From the NCBI GenBank assembly GCA_020846655.1, contig JADLDL010000013.1, forward strand, positions 1-41,648: a stretch of 41,648 nucleotides of DNA, read 5' to 3'. The stretch's first letter is position 1; each line of letters starts with the position of its first letter. Position numbers and translations under genes: made by a program. The DNA is from Saprospiraceae bacterium (GTDB lineage Bacteria; Bacteroidota; Bacteroidia; Chitinophagales; Saprospiraceae). Below, piece after piece: positions 1 to 8,082 of this stretch. The notes under the pieces were generated by a model that did not search any database, was not told the origin of the DNA, and worked only from the letters and a program-made list of their open reading frames with translations.

Positions 1-179
1 AACGGGACGTTTCCACCGACGCGCCATTCGGCCATCATTTTGTTGACAAACTCTTCGGTGGCAACAGATTCCGGAAAGGTGTAGAGCAGTACTTTGTTGG
101 TGTCGGCTTGCAATTCCAAAGCGATCAGTACCTTCTCGTTTTCAGCATTGGTGCCCCATACTACGATCTTGTTCTTCAT
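1..179 (-). CDS. Conserved hypothetical protein, N-terminal part only
   Basis: The frame opens with ATG at 177-179 and runs off the left edge, giving the first 59 residues. It begins MKNKIVVWGTNAENEKVLIA and continues with a short alternating beta/alpha pattern ending near EWRVGGNVP. There is no signal peptide or membrane segment, so the product is probably cytoplasmic. I do not recognise a named domain; it resembles small-domain openings of uncharacterised Bacteroidota proteins. It follows asd on the same strand after 47 bases, so the two may share a transcript. No function is claimed. Confidence 0.7.
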   Translation of the reverse strand, partial: MKNKIVVWGTNAENEKVLIALELQADTNKVLLYTFPESVATEEFVNKMMAEWRVGGNVP

Positions 180-226
180 TTCTGACTACAGTTAACAGTA
201 CACAAATTGGCGATGAGCGCGCAAAA

Positions 227-1258
227 TTATAGTGAAACTACGGCTTTTTTTGCTTTTGACTGCCTTTGTTTCAAAATTCCTTTCTCCAGCAGGTACTCGG
301 CGATCTGAACGGCGTTGGTAGCGGCGCCTTTGCGAAGGTTGTCCGAAACGACCCAAAGGTTGAGGCTGCGGGGCTGGCTTTCGTCGCGGCGGAGCCGGCC
401 GACGAATACTTCGTCGCGGTCGTGCGCATCCAGTGGCATGGGGTATTTGAGGTTGGCGGGGTCGTCGACGAGGACGACGCCGGGCGCGGCGGCCAGCAGG
501 GCGCGCACTTCGGCCAGGTCAAATTCCTGTTCGAATTCCAGGTTGATCGACTCGGAGTGCCCGCCGATGACCGGCACGCGCACAGTGGTGGCGGTGACCT
601 GAATGGTGTCGTCGCCCATGATTTTTTTGGTTTCGTGGACCATTTTCATTTCCTCTTTCGTGTAGCCGTTGTCGAGGAATACATCGATATGGGGCAACAG
701 GTTGAGGTCGATCGGATAGGGGTAGGCCTTGTCGCCGGCCTTGCCTTTGCGCTCGTTCATGAGTTGGTTCACGGCTTTTACGCCGGTGCCGGTCACAGAC
801 TGGTAGGTGCTGACCACCACGCGGCGGATGCGGTAGCGGTCGTGCAGGGGTTTGAGGGCCACCACCATTTGAATGGTAGAGCAGTTGGGGTTGGCAATGA
901 TTTTATCGGCTGGGGTAAGTACGTTGGCGTTGACCTCGGGGACCACCAGTTTTTTGTCCGGTTCCATGCGCCAGGCGCTGGAATTATCGATGACCGTGGT
1001 GCCCACTTCCGCAAATTTCGGGGCCCATTCTTTGGACACGGAGCCGCCGGCGCTGAAAATGGCCACATCGGGCTTCTGGGCCACGGCATCGGCCATACTG
1101 ATGATTTTATAGCGTTTTCCGTTGAATTTCACGGTTTTGCCCACCGAGCGTTCGGAAGCGACAGGCAGCAGGTGGCTGACTGGAAATTGGCGCTCTTGCA
1201 GCACCTGAAGCATTTTTGTTCCCACCAGACCGGTGGCGCCGACAACGGCTACTTTCAT
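227..1258 (-). CDS. asd: Aspartate-semialdehyde dehydrogenase
   Basis: Converts L-aspartyl-4-phosphate to L-aspartate-4-semialdehyde with NADPH, the branch step toward lysine/diaminopimelate, threonine and methionine; cytoplasmic. The 343-residue protein starts with the nucleotide-binding motif VAVVGATGLVG. The active-site Cys is C126 in NPNCSTIQ, and the substrate-binding RVPVIGGHSE stretch is present. Length fits the family. A start at 1294 is possible in frame, but a TATCTTTG box at 1292-1299 would then lie inside the gene, so ATG 1256-1258 is chosen. It is divergent from psd. Confidence 0.95.
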   Translation of the reverse strand: MKVAVVGATGLVGTKMLQVLQERQFPVSHLLPVASERSVGKTVKFNGKRYKIISMADAVAQKPDVAIFSAGGSVSKEWAPKFAEVGTTVIDNSSAWRMEPDKKLVVPEVNANVLTPADKIIANPNCSTIQMVVALKPLHDRYRIRRVVVSTYQSVTGTGVKAVNQLMNERKGKAGDKAYPYPIDLNLLPHIDVFLDNGYTKEEMKMVHETKKIMGDDTIQVTATTVRVPVIGGHSESINLEFEQEFDLAEVRALLAAAPGVVLVDDPANLKYPMPLDAHDRDEVFVGRLRRDESQPRSLNLWVVSDNLRKGAATNAVQIAEYLLEKGILKQRQSKAKKAVVSL

Positions 1259-1291
1259 GGCATGTAAGGATTGAGTGAACCAATAAGGCCG

Positions 1292-1299
1292 CAAAGATA
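1292..1299 (-). promoter_or_regulatory. Bacteroidota -7 box for asd
   Basis: On the minus strand this reads TATCTTTG, an exact match to TAnnTTTG. Nineteen bases upstream is TTC instead of TTG, so the -33 element is weak. The box is 33 bases before the chosen asd ATG. Confidence 0.5.
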
Positions 1300-1372
1300 C
1301 GGTGGAAAATCACGACGCGAATGAAAAGAAATACGTTGAAAAGTCGACCTTTGCGCGCTAAATGTGTTGCTT

Positions 1373-2029
1373 ATGTTTTTTCGCCTTCATAAAGAAGGAT
1401 TGGCCATTTCTGCTGCTGTTGGCCTCTTTCTGCTGGTCCTGAACGTGGCGCTCTGGTTTGTCGGGACCCTGTTTTTTTGGCCGGTCCTGGTCCTTTCCCT
1501 GGCGTTTTATGCCCTGATTTTACAATTTTTCCGCAACCCGGTCCGTACCATCGAACGCGCCGACAACCAGGTGGTGTACGCCCCTGCCGACGGCCGCGTA
1601 TGTGTGATCGAAGAAGTGTTTGAAAGTGAATTTTTTGAGGAAAAACGGCTCCAGGTCTCCATTTTTATGTCGCCGCTCAACGTGCACGTCAACCGCAACC
1701 CGGTCGGCGGCCTGGTGCGTTACTTCCGCTACCACCGGGGCAAATACCTGGTGGCCTGGCACCCGAAAAGCAGCACCGAAAATGAACGCACCACAGTGGT
1801 GTACGACACGGGTTTTCACCAGATCCTTATGCGCCAAATTGCCGGCGCCCTCGCCAAACGGATCAAATGGTACCTCCGCGACGGCGAGCAGGTGGAGCAA
1901 GGCGCCGATATGGGTTTTATCAAATTCGGCTCCCGCGTCGACCTGTACCTGCCGGTGCAGGCCAAGGTGGAAGTCACCATGAACCAACAAGTAAAAGGCA
2001 ATCTTACCGTCATCGCGCGGCTGGACTGA
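1373..2029 (+). CDS. psd: Phosphatidylserine decarboxylase
   Basis: Decarboxylates phosphatidylserine to phosphatidylethanolamine at the inner membrane. The 218-residue protein has two hydrophobic segments near residues 12-50, then FRNPVR, the family signature FMSPLNVHVNRNP, and GFIKFGSRVD. In the last motif the Gly-Ser pair (S187) is the expected self-cleavage site that yields the pyruvoyl cofactor and the beta and alpha chains. Short length and a GS rather than LGST site match the PSD-A type common in Bacteroidota. A GTG at 1364 is an alternative start; ATG 1373 is preferred. lysS follows 87 bases downstream. Confidence 0.93.
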   Translation: MFFRLHKEGLAISAAVGLFLLVLNVALWFVGTLFFWPVLVLSLAFYALILQFFRNPVRTIERADNQVVYAPADGRVCVIEEVFESEFFEEKRLQVSIFMSPLNVHVNRNPVGGLVRYFRYHRGKYLVAWHPKSSTENERTTVVYDTGFHQILMRQIAGALAKRIKWYLRDGEQVEQGADMGFIKFGSRVDLYLPVQAKVEVTMNQQVKGNLTVIARLD

Positions 2030-2050
2030 ACCATTTCCCCAAAATACAAC

Positions 2051-2058
2051 TACTTTTG
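2051..2058 (+). promoter_or_regulatory. -7 box upstream of lysS
   Basis: TACTTTTG matches TAnnTTTG exactly and lies 58 bases before the lysS ATG. No clear TTG is seen 17-21 bases upstream, so the -33 part is unsupported. Confidence 0.4.
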
Positions 2059-2116
2059 CCCGTACTTTTCGCGCGTTTCGTGCGACAGACTCCCTTACGC
2101 ATTTGTTTTACCCACC

Positions 2117-3646
2117 ATGACAGAACAAGAAATTCTGCGCCGCGAAGCGCTCCATAAACTGCGCGAACTGGGCATCGACCCCTACCCTGCCGAGATGTTC
2201 GAGGTGACAGCTCACGCCACCGACATTCTCGCCAACTACCAGGAAGAGGTGTTGGAAGACGGCAGCAAAAACCGCCTCAACTTTCAGCAGGTGGCCCTCG
2301 CCGGCCGCATCATGGCCGCCCGCGAAGCCGGCAAAGCCATGTTTATGAACCTCCAGGACAGCAGCGGCCGCATCCAACTCTACCTGCGCCGCGAAGAAAT
2401 CTGCCCGGGCGAAGACGCCACCCTCTGGGATATGGTGATCAAAAAACTGCTCGACCTGGGCGATTACGTCGGCGTGCGCGGCTATGCGTTCAAAACCAAA
2501 ACCGGCGAAGTGTCGGTGCACGTCCAGGAATTTCGCTTCCTGGCCAAAAGCCTGCGCCCCCTGCCGACCGTGAAACGCGACGCCGAAGGCCACGTGTTCG
2601 ACGCGTTTACCGACCCCGAACAGCGCTACCGCATGCGCTACGTCGACCTGACGGTGAACCCCGAGTTGCGCGATATTTTTATCAAACGCAGCAAAATGAT
2701 CAAAACCATCCGGGCCTACCTGGATGAACTGGGTCTGCTTGAGGTCGAGACGCCCATCCTGCAACCCATCCACGGCGGCGCCGCCGCCCGCCCCTTCAAG
2801 TCGCACCACAATACGCTGGACATGCCGCTGTACCTGCGCATCGCCAACGAACTGTACCTCAAACGCCTCATCGTGGGCGGCTTTGAAGGCGTGTATGAAC
2901 TGGGTAAAATGTTCCGCAACGAAGGCATGGACCGGACCCACAACCCGGAATTTTCCATGCTCGAATTCTATGTAGCCTACAAAGATTACTTCTGGCTGAT
3001 GGACGTGACCGAGCAAATGTTCGAGCGCATCGCCCGCGCTATCAGCGCCGACGGCGGCACCCGCGTGCCAGCCGGCGAACACGAACTGGAATTTGCCGGC
3101 CCCTACACCCGCCTGACCATGTTCGACGCCATCCACCAGTACACCGGCCTCAATGTAGAGACGGCTACGGAAGAGCAACTCCGCACGTATTGCAAAATAC
3201 AGGGCATCGACATCGATCCCACGATGGGCAAAGCCAAACTGATCGACGAAATTTTTGGCGAAAAAGTGGAGCCCAACCTGATCCAGCCCACCTTTTTGAT
3301 CGACTACCCCATCGAAATGTCGCCGCTCACCAAAAAACACCGCAGCAAACCCGGTCTGGTGGAGCGCTTCGAACTGTTTGTGAACGGCAAGGAAGTGGGC
3401 AACGCCTACTCCGAGCTCAACGACCCCATCGACCAGCGCGAACGGTTCGAAGACCAACTCGGGCTGGCCGAACGCGGCGACGAGGAAGCCATGGCTATGG
3501 ACGAGGATTTCCTCCGCGCCCTCGAATACGGCATGCCGCCCACCGCCGGTATCGGCTTTGGGATCGACCGCCTCACCATGTTGTTTACCGGCCAGCGCAG
3601 CATCCAGGAAGTACTGTTTTTCCCGCAAATGCGCCCGGAAGTGTAG
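2117..3646 (+). CDS. lysS: Lysine--tRNA ligase, class II
   Basis: Charges tRNA-Lys with lysine using ATP; cytoplasmic homodimer. The 509-residue protein has an N-terminal OB-fold anticodon-binding region (about 55-165) and a class II catalytic core. Motif 2 begins near R267 (FRNEGMDRTHNPEFSMLE) and motif 3 is GIGFGIDRL near 477-486; the sequence ends FFPQMRPEV, as usual for the family. The final TG of the Val codon and the TAG stop (3644-3646) are also the first bases of a palindromic repeat, so the gene end and repeat start coincide. A -7 box lies 58 bases upstream of the start. Confidence 0.97.
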   Translation: MTEQEILRREALHKLRELGIDPYPAEMFEVTAHATDILANYQEEVLEDGSKNRLNFQQVALAGRIMAAREAGKAMFMNLQDSSGRIQLYLRREEICPGEDATLWDMVIKKLLDLGDYVGVRGYAFKTKTGEVSVHVQEFRFLAKSLRPLPTVKRDAEGHVFDAFTDPEQRYRMRYVDLTVNPELRDIFIKRSKMIKTIRAYLDELGLLEVETPILQPIHGGAAARPFKSHHNTLDMPLYLRIANELYLKRLIVGGFEGVYELGKMFRNEGMDRTHNPEFSMLEFYVAYKDYFWLMDVTEQMFERIARAISADGGTRVPAGEHELEFAGPYTRLTMFDAIHQYTGLNVETATEEQLRTYCKIQGIDIDPTMGKAKLIDEIFGEKVEPNLIQPTFLIDYPIEMSPLTKKHRSKPGLVERFELFVNGKEVGNAYSELNDPIDQRERFEDQLGLAERGDEEAMAMDEDFLRALEYGMPPTAGIGFGIDRLTMLFTGQRSIQEVLFFPQMRPEV

Positions 3647-3767
3647 GGCGAATTTTCAATTCGCCTGTCGTGCGGCGCGTACGCCATGTAGTAAAATCGA
3701 ATTAAAAATTCGCTTGTTGTCTTGTAGCGTACGCCGTAGATTGAGCGAATTAAAAATTCGCTCTACA
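3642..3767. repeat. Palindromic inverted-repeat element, copy 1 (degenerate)
   Basis: Starts TGTAGGGCG at the lysS stop, then the hairpin GGCGAATTTTCAATTCGCC, a core with GCGGCGCGTACGCC, then CGAATTAAAAATTCG, then a second core CGTACGCCGTAG and the arm AGCGAATTAAAAATTCGCT ending CTACA at 3767. It fills the whole space between the lysS stop and a point 2 bases before the next ATG, so it is both the lysS 3' region and the leader of the following gene. The flanking base pair of the hairpin differs between arms (G-C against A-T) while pairing is kept. Confidence 0.85.
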
Positions 3768-3769
3768 TT

Positions 3770-4528
3770 ATGAAAACTATTTGCAACGCCTGTCTCTTGT
3801 TCCTGGCCCTGGCCTGCGCCGGCTGTTTCGACTTTACCGAAGAAATCTGGCTCAACAAAAACCGCTCCGGCCGCTACGAAATGACGATCGAAATGGGCTC
3901 CGGCCCCTTCGCGTCCATGCTCCGCATGGCCCAGGAAAAAACCAACGATTCCCTCCGCGCGCTGGGCCAGCCCCCGCGTTCGCAGGACACGATCATCGTG
4001 CTGGCCAATTTGCCGGACTCGGTGAAACGCCTGTTTCCATACCCCGACGCACTCAACAATACCCGGCTCGATTTCAAAGTCGACAAGGCGCTGCGTTTCA
4101 AATTTCAATTCGATTTCAAAAAAATCGAGGACATCGCGCAGTTCTGGGAAACGCTGCAAGCCTTTGACCGGCTGCAAAAAGACAGCACCCTGAAAGGCCT
4201 GGACGCCCCGGCCATCGGCAACCTCTCTGGTATGCTCAGCGGCGTGCCGGATTTGAAATTTGACGGAAAACTATTGCAGCGAAGTACCCGGGTGGATACG
4301 ACCAGCCAGGAAATCGGCCAGTTGTTTTTTGAAAACCAGGACGATGGGCTGGCTAAAATGATGTTCCGAAACAAAACCTACCGGATCATTTATCATTTGC
4401 CGAAAAAACCCAAATCCGTCAGCGGCGCCGGGTTTAGTACCGACGGCAAAACCGTCAGCGGGCGGTTTCCGCTGCTGGATGTCATGCGCGACAACCAAAA
4501 ACTATCTTGCGAGATTCGGGTCAAATAA
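3770..4528 (+). CDS. Predicted lipoprotein of unknown function
   Basis: A 252-residue exported protein. A hydrophobic leader (residues 1-19) ends LALACAGCFDFTEE, so lipidation at Cys19 after CAG, or Cys16, is likely though neither is a textbook lipobox. The rest is soluble, with alternating charged and hydrophobic segments and a basic mid-region around LRFKFQFDFKK. The FDFTEEIWLNKNRSG opening resembles uncharacterised Bacteroidota lipoproteins; I do not know a function. Its upstream region is made entirely of repeat copy 1, and copy 2 begins 5 bases after its own TAA stop. Antisense frames here are shadows. Confidence 0.8.
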   Translation: MKTICNACLLFLALACAGCFDFTEEIWLNKNRSGRYEMTIEMGSGPFASMLRMAQEKTNDSLRALGQPPRSQDTIIVLANLPDSVKRLFPYPDALNNTRLDFKVDKALRFKFQFDFKKIEDIAQFWETLQAFDRLQKDSTLKGLDAPAIGNLSGMLSGVPDLKFDGKLLQRSTRVDTTSQEIGQLFFENQDDGLAKMMFRNKTYRIIYHLPKKPKSVSGAGFSTDGKTVSGRFPLLDVMRDNQKLSCEIRVK

Positions 4529-4532
4529 CTCC

Positions 4533-4606
4533 TGTAGGGCGAATTTTCAATTCGCCTATCGTGCGGCGCGTACACCGTAGCGAAAGCGAATTGAAAATTC
4601 GCTGCA
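4533..4606. repeat. Palindromic inverted-repeat element, copy 2 (single unit)
   Basis: A nearly complete 74-bp unit: left arm TGTAGGGCGAATTTTC with hairpin GGCGAATTTTCAATTCGCC, core CGTGCGGCGCGTACACCG, right arm AGCGAATTGAAAATTCGCT ending TGCA. It fits exactly between two convergent gene ends: the lipoprotein stop (4526-4528) and the stop of the small peptide gene (4611-4613). Confidence 0.88.
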
Positions 4607-4610
4607 CGGA

Positions 4611-4775
4611 TCAGCGGTGGGGCTGCCCCAATTCGACCATCACCCGGTCTATGGCCCGTTGGCAATCTGCCTGACAGTCCTGAAACAATTCGGTGCCGCA
4701 GTGGCAGACCACTCCCGCACCAAGGCAAAGCAAAAGGAGGCAAACAACCGTACCCAAAATTCTAACTGTTTTCAT
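4611..4775 (-). CDS. Small exported cysteine-rich peptide, 54 residues
   Basis: ATG 4773-4775 opens a 54-residue frame: basic MKTVR start, a hydrophobic stretch to about residue 22 (signal peptide or membrane anchor), then VCHCGTELFQDCQADCQR and a short acidic/basic helix ending GQPHR. There are six Cys (12, 17, 24, 26, 34, 38); C24, C26, C34 and C38 would lie outside the membrane and could form disulfides or bind metal. No family is recognised. A CAACTTTG box, one mismatch from TAnnTTTG, lies 20 bases upstream. The gene is bracketed by repeat copies 2 and 3. A longer in-frame reading goes up into the repeat and is not credible. Confidence 0.55.
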   Translation of the reverse strand: MKTVRILGTVVCLLLLCLGAGVVCHCGTELFQDCQADCQRAIDRVMVELGQPHR

Positions 4776-4855
4776 CGTGTTGGATTTTTTTAGGGCAAAG
4801 TTGGGGCTGCCGGCCCTCGAAGGGCTATCAAAAATGTCGCAAAGGCTTGCACAAT

Positions 4856-5054
4856 CGTAGGGCGAATTTTCAATTCGCCTATCGTGCGGCGCGTACACCG
4901 TAGCATAGGCGAATTGAAAATTCGCCCTACAACACACGGTGGGCAACATGTAACGTACACCGTAGCATAGGCGAATTGAAAATTCGCCCTACACGCGCAG
5001 GGGGCAACACGTACCGTACACCGTAGCATAGGCGAATTTTCAATTCGCCCTACA
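4856..5054. repeat. Palindromic repeat element, copy 3: one full unit plus two tandem half-units
   Basis: 4856-4931 is a full inverted unit: 27-base arms pair perfectly except for the first base and flank a core with GCGCGTACACCGTAGC. It is followed by two direct repeats of 62 and 61 bases (4932-4993, 4994-5054), each with a variable GGGCAACA(C/T)GTA lead, the CGTACACCGTAGCATA core and a hairpin arm. The CGTACACCG cores start at 4892, 4954 and 5015. In the last arm (5031-5049) the loop reads TTC instead of GAA, so that small hairpin is flipped. The last CTACA contains the reverse-strand TAG stop of the hybrid kinase. Confidence 0.88.
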
Positions 5055-7926
5055 GGAGTTCGCTGGGCGAGATGCCGAATGCGTCTTTGAAGGCTTTGGC
5101 AAAATAGGCGGGGCTGCTGAACCCCACGTCGTAGCACACCTCCGATACATTGCCGGTTCGGGCTTCCAGCATATCCTTGGCGCGTTTCAGCCGGAACATC
5201 CGGATAAACTCCACGGGCGCCTGGTCGGTGAGGGCCGTGAGTTTGCGGTGCAACTGGCTCCGGCTCAGGCCGATCCGGTGGGCCAGGTCTTCGACGTTCA
5301 ATTGCTCGTCGGCGAGGCGTTCTTCGAGAATGTCGGTCAGGCGCTGAAGGAAGCGATCGTCGGCGCTGGAGAGGGCGATCGCTTTGGGTTGCAGCCAGAC
5401 GTCGCGCCGAAACTGTTCGCGCAGGCGGCGGCGGCCGTCAACGAGGTTTTGGGCGCGGGTGCGCAGTTCGCGGGCATCGAAGGGCTTGGTCAGGTAGTCG
5501 TCGGCGCCAGTTTCGAGCCCACTGAGGCGGCTGTCCTGGTCGGCTTTGGCGGTGAGCAGGATGACCGGGATATGGCTGGTGCGTTCGTCGGTTTTCAAGA
5601 GCCGGCAGAGTTCGTTGCCGTCCATTTCAGGCATCATAACGTCCGACACCACCAGGTCGGGGATGTGCTCGGTGGCCAATTGAAAGCCTTCCCGGCCGTT
5701 TGGCGCCAGCAAAATGCGGTAGGCGCCGGCCAATTGATCGCGGATAAATTCCTGCACATCGCGGTGGTCTTCGACGATGAGGCACAGCGGTTGTTCGGCG
5801 GATTCGGGCGGAGCAGCGGCCGCGGATGCGGTGGGCTCGGCCGGCACCGGTTGCCGGGGCGGAGCCGCTACCGGAACGGGCTGCGTTGTTTTTTCTGCCG
5901 GGCCAAACTGCGCCTCGCCAACCGGCAAGTGCAGGATAAATCGGGCGCCTTGCCCGGGCCTGCTCTCGACCGCAATTTCGCCCCGGTGCAGGGCCACCAG
6001 TTCTTTCACCAGGGCCAAGCCGATGCCGGTGCCCTTGTCGGAGGCGCCTTCTACCTGGTAAAACCGTTCGAAGATTTTATCGGCGTCGTCCGGGGCAATG
6101 CCCGGACCGGTGTCGGCGACCGAACACAGCAGGGTTTGCTGTTCCACGCGGGCAGAAAAATGAATCGTTCCGCCGGTAGGGGTGTGTTTGAAGGCATTGG
6201 AAAGGAGATTGGAGATTATTTTTTCCAACTTATCGCGGTCAAACCAGGCCTCCAGCGGGGATTCGGGCGCTTCCACCTGAAAATCGATCCCATTGGCTTC
6301 CGCCAGGCTGTCGAAGGTATGGGCCAGGACGCGGAGTGCCCGGCCGAGGTCGTCGCGGCCGACGGCAAGTTGCATACGGCCGCTTTCCAGTTTGGAGAGG
6401 TCGAGCAATTGGTTGACCAATTCGAGCAGCCGGTTGGCGTTGCGACGCAGCAGTTGGGCCTCGGCGAGGGGTACGGCGAGTTGGCCATCCGGGTGCGGGT
6501 TGGAGAGCCATTGGCTGACCGGGCCGGAAATGAGGGTGAGGGGGGTGCGAAATTCGTGGCTGATGTTGGTAAAAAAAGCGGTTTTAATGCGGTCGAGTTC
6601 GCGCAGTTTTTCGGCTTCGGCTTGTTGGAGCGACAGGGCGTGCAGGGCTTCTTTTTGCCGCAGGCGCTGGCGTTGGCGGACATATTGGAAAAAACCCAGC
6701 AACACCAACACGAGAGCGAGGGCCGAGAAGAGGAGCAGGCGTTGGCGGTTGTTTTGTTGTTCGATCTGGAGTTGTTGTTGAGCGATTTCGGCTTTTTGCT
6801 TTTGGGTTTGGTATTGGGCTTCTATTTCCGTCACCTTCCGGATGTTGTCTTGTTTAAAAATAGAATCGGCGATGCCGACATATTTTTTATACCAGGTGTA
6901 GGCTTCGCCGGGTTGGTGCAGGCCCTCGTAGATGCTGGCGAAGACTTTGTAGTAGAGTTCGCGGGCATGGTCCAACTGGTTTTGTTCGACCAGGGCATAG
7001 CCTTCCTTTGCCGTCGCGAGGGCTTGTTGGTAGTTGCCGGAAGCGGCATAGGCTTCGCTGAGGTTGACTATTGGGAACACGGCATTGGTGACGTTGTCCA
7101 GTTGCAGAAAGTATTGTTTGGCTTTTTGCAGCCAGGGAATGGCGGCTGCCGGCTGGCCGAGTTCAGTGTAGGTGTCGCCCAGGTTGTTGCAGAGCATGCC
7201 GGCTTGCGACCATTTGCTGTATTTCTCGGCCAATGCGAGCCCGACCTGAGTGTATTCCAGGGTACGCGGCAGGTCGTTTTTGCGCCCGTACACGCTGGCC
7301 AGGTTCATGTAGCACTGGATGAGGCGTTTTTCATGGCCCAGTTCCTTGCGGATGTTCAGGGCTTTTTCGAAGTATTCGATGGCTTTGTCTTGCAGGCCGT
7401 CGTCGCTGAAGAGGTCGCCGATGTTGTTGTAGTTGTAGGAAGCGTCGAGGCGGTTGCCCAGTTGTTCGTCGATTTGGGCGGAGCGCAGGTAGCAGGTGAT
7501 GGCCGAATCGCTTTTGCCGAGGGATGCCCAGGCATTGCCCATGTTGCCGATGGCGGTGGATTGTTCTTTGGGCTCCTTCAATTGGGTAAAAATGTGGTAT
7601 TCCTGGCGGAAAAATTCCAGTGCGGCCTCCGCTTTGTTCAGGTCGAGGTGCGCGTTGCCGCGCAGGTGAAATGCCATCGCCCGGCCTTTTTCGTAGGCGG
7701 CTTGGCGGGCCATTGCTGCGAGGGAATCGGCATAAAGCAGGCCAACCTGAGGGTTGCCCAGGCTGTTTTCGTTGGCAATTTCATAAAAAATATCGATCCG
7801 TTTGTGCGGGTTGATCTCTTTCTGAAAGGCCTGCCGGAGGCTGTCGAGCGCGTGGGGGTCTTGGGCAAGGGCTGTGCGGGAGAGCAGCGGCAACAGCAGG
7901 AACAGGCTAATGCATTTGGCGCGCAT
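5050..7926 (-). CDS. Hybrid two-component regulator: TPR sensor, histidine kinase, receiver, AraC output
   Basis: A 958-residue one-protein phosphorelay. Order: signal peptide (1-21), TPR repeats (about 40-370) expected in the periplasm, coiled coil, membrane helix near 395-415, dimerisation domain with phospho-acceptor H457 in SHEFRTPLTL, ATPase domain with LLSNAFKHTP, DTGPGIAP and GTGIGLAL, a Pro/Ala linker, receiver with acceptor D762 in SDVMMPEMDG and the KPF lysine, then an AraC-type helix-turn-helix (about 860-958). All catalytic motifs are intact. Bacteroidota hybrids of this design usually control a nearby transport or degradation operon, but none is adjacent here, so the target is unknown. 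The TAG stop lies in repeat copy 3. Confidence 0.93.
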   Translation of the reverse strand: MRAKCISLFLLLPLLSRTALAQDPHALDSLRQAFQKEINPHKRIDIFYEIANENSLGNPQVGLLYADSLAAMARQAAYEKGRAMAFHLRGNAHLDLNKAEAALEFFRQEYHIFTQLKEPKEQSTAIGNMGNAWASLGKSDSAITCYLRSAQIDEQLGNRLDASYNYNNIGDLFSDDGLQDKAIEYFEKALNIRKELGHEKRLIQCYMNLASVYGRKNDLPRTLEYTQVGLALAEKYSKWSQAGMLCNNLGDTYTELGQPAAAIPWLQKAKQYFLQLDNVTNAVFPIVNLSEAYAASGNYQQALATAKEGYALVEQNQLDHARELYYKVFASIYEGLHQPGEAYTWYKKYVGIADSIFKQDNIRKVTEIEAQYQTQKQKAEIAQQQLQIEQQNNRQRLLLFSALALVLVLLGFFQYVRQRQRLRQKEALHALSLQQAEAEKLRELDRIKTAFFTNISHEFRTPLTLISGPVSQWLSNPHPDGQLAVPLAEAQLLRRNANRLLELVNQLLDLSKLESGRMQLAVGRDDLGRALRVLAHTFDSLAEANGIDFQVEAPESPLEAWFDRDKLEKIISNLLSNAFKHTPTGGTIHFSARVEQQTLLCSVADTGPGIAPDDADKIFERFYQVEGASDKGTGIGLALVKELVALHRGEIAVESRPGQGARFILHLPVGEAQFGPAEKTTQPVPVAAPPRQPVPAEPTASAAAAPPESAEQPLCLIVEDHRDVQEFIRDQLAGAYRILLAPNGREGFQLATEHIPDLVVSDVMMPEMDGNELCRLLKTDERTSHIPVILLTAKADQDSRLSGLETGADDYLTKPFDARELRTRAQNLVDGRRRLREQFRRDVWLQPKAIALSSADDRFLQRLTDILEERLADEQLNVEDLAHRIGLSRSQLHRKLTALTDQAPVEFIRMFRLKRAKDMLEARTGNVSEVCYDVGFSSPAYFAKAFKDAFGISPSELL

Positions 7927-8013
7927 AGCGTTTTCATTTTGTGTTCCGAAAGATACTTGTAAAAGTCAATTTACTGGCGTCTGGACTTCAGTTTGCTGTT
8001 TTCCAAATGAAAA

Positions 8014-8049
8014 AGCCCCGCTTGCAAACCGCAGGCGGGGCTTTTTTTT
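8014..8049 (-). terminator. Rho-independent terminator downstream of the oxoamine synthase gene
   Basis: AGCCCCGCTTGC pairs with GCAGGCGGGGCT (12 pairs, one G-T) around a 5-base loop. Five A lie on the left and eight T on the right, so it can act on both strands. On the minus strand it follows the gene ending at 8083 and isolates it from the hybrid kinase gene. Confidence 0.85.
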
Positions 8050-8082
8050 CAAAAAATTATTTCCACAACAAGTTTATCCCTC

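Noticed and set aside
4611-4949. A 112-codon reading of the small peptide gene extending upstream
   Set aside because: The extra N-terminus is translated repeat DNA (residues like DRRIENSPY). The ATG at 4773-4775 gives a proper signal peptide.
4856-5054. CRISPR-like array
   Set aside because: Only three units, each strongly palindromic with terminal TGTAG-type ends, nearly no unique spacers, and no cas genes nearby.
5248-7962. A 904-codon open frame on the plus strand opposite the hybrid kinase gene
   Set aside because: It mirrors the kinase gene codon by codon, has no recognisable domain and low-complexity Gly/Val/Phe-rich composition; a by-product of GC-rich codon use. The same holds for the long frames opposite lysS, odhB, asd and the NSS gene.
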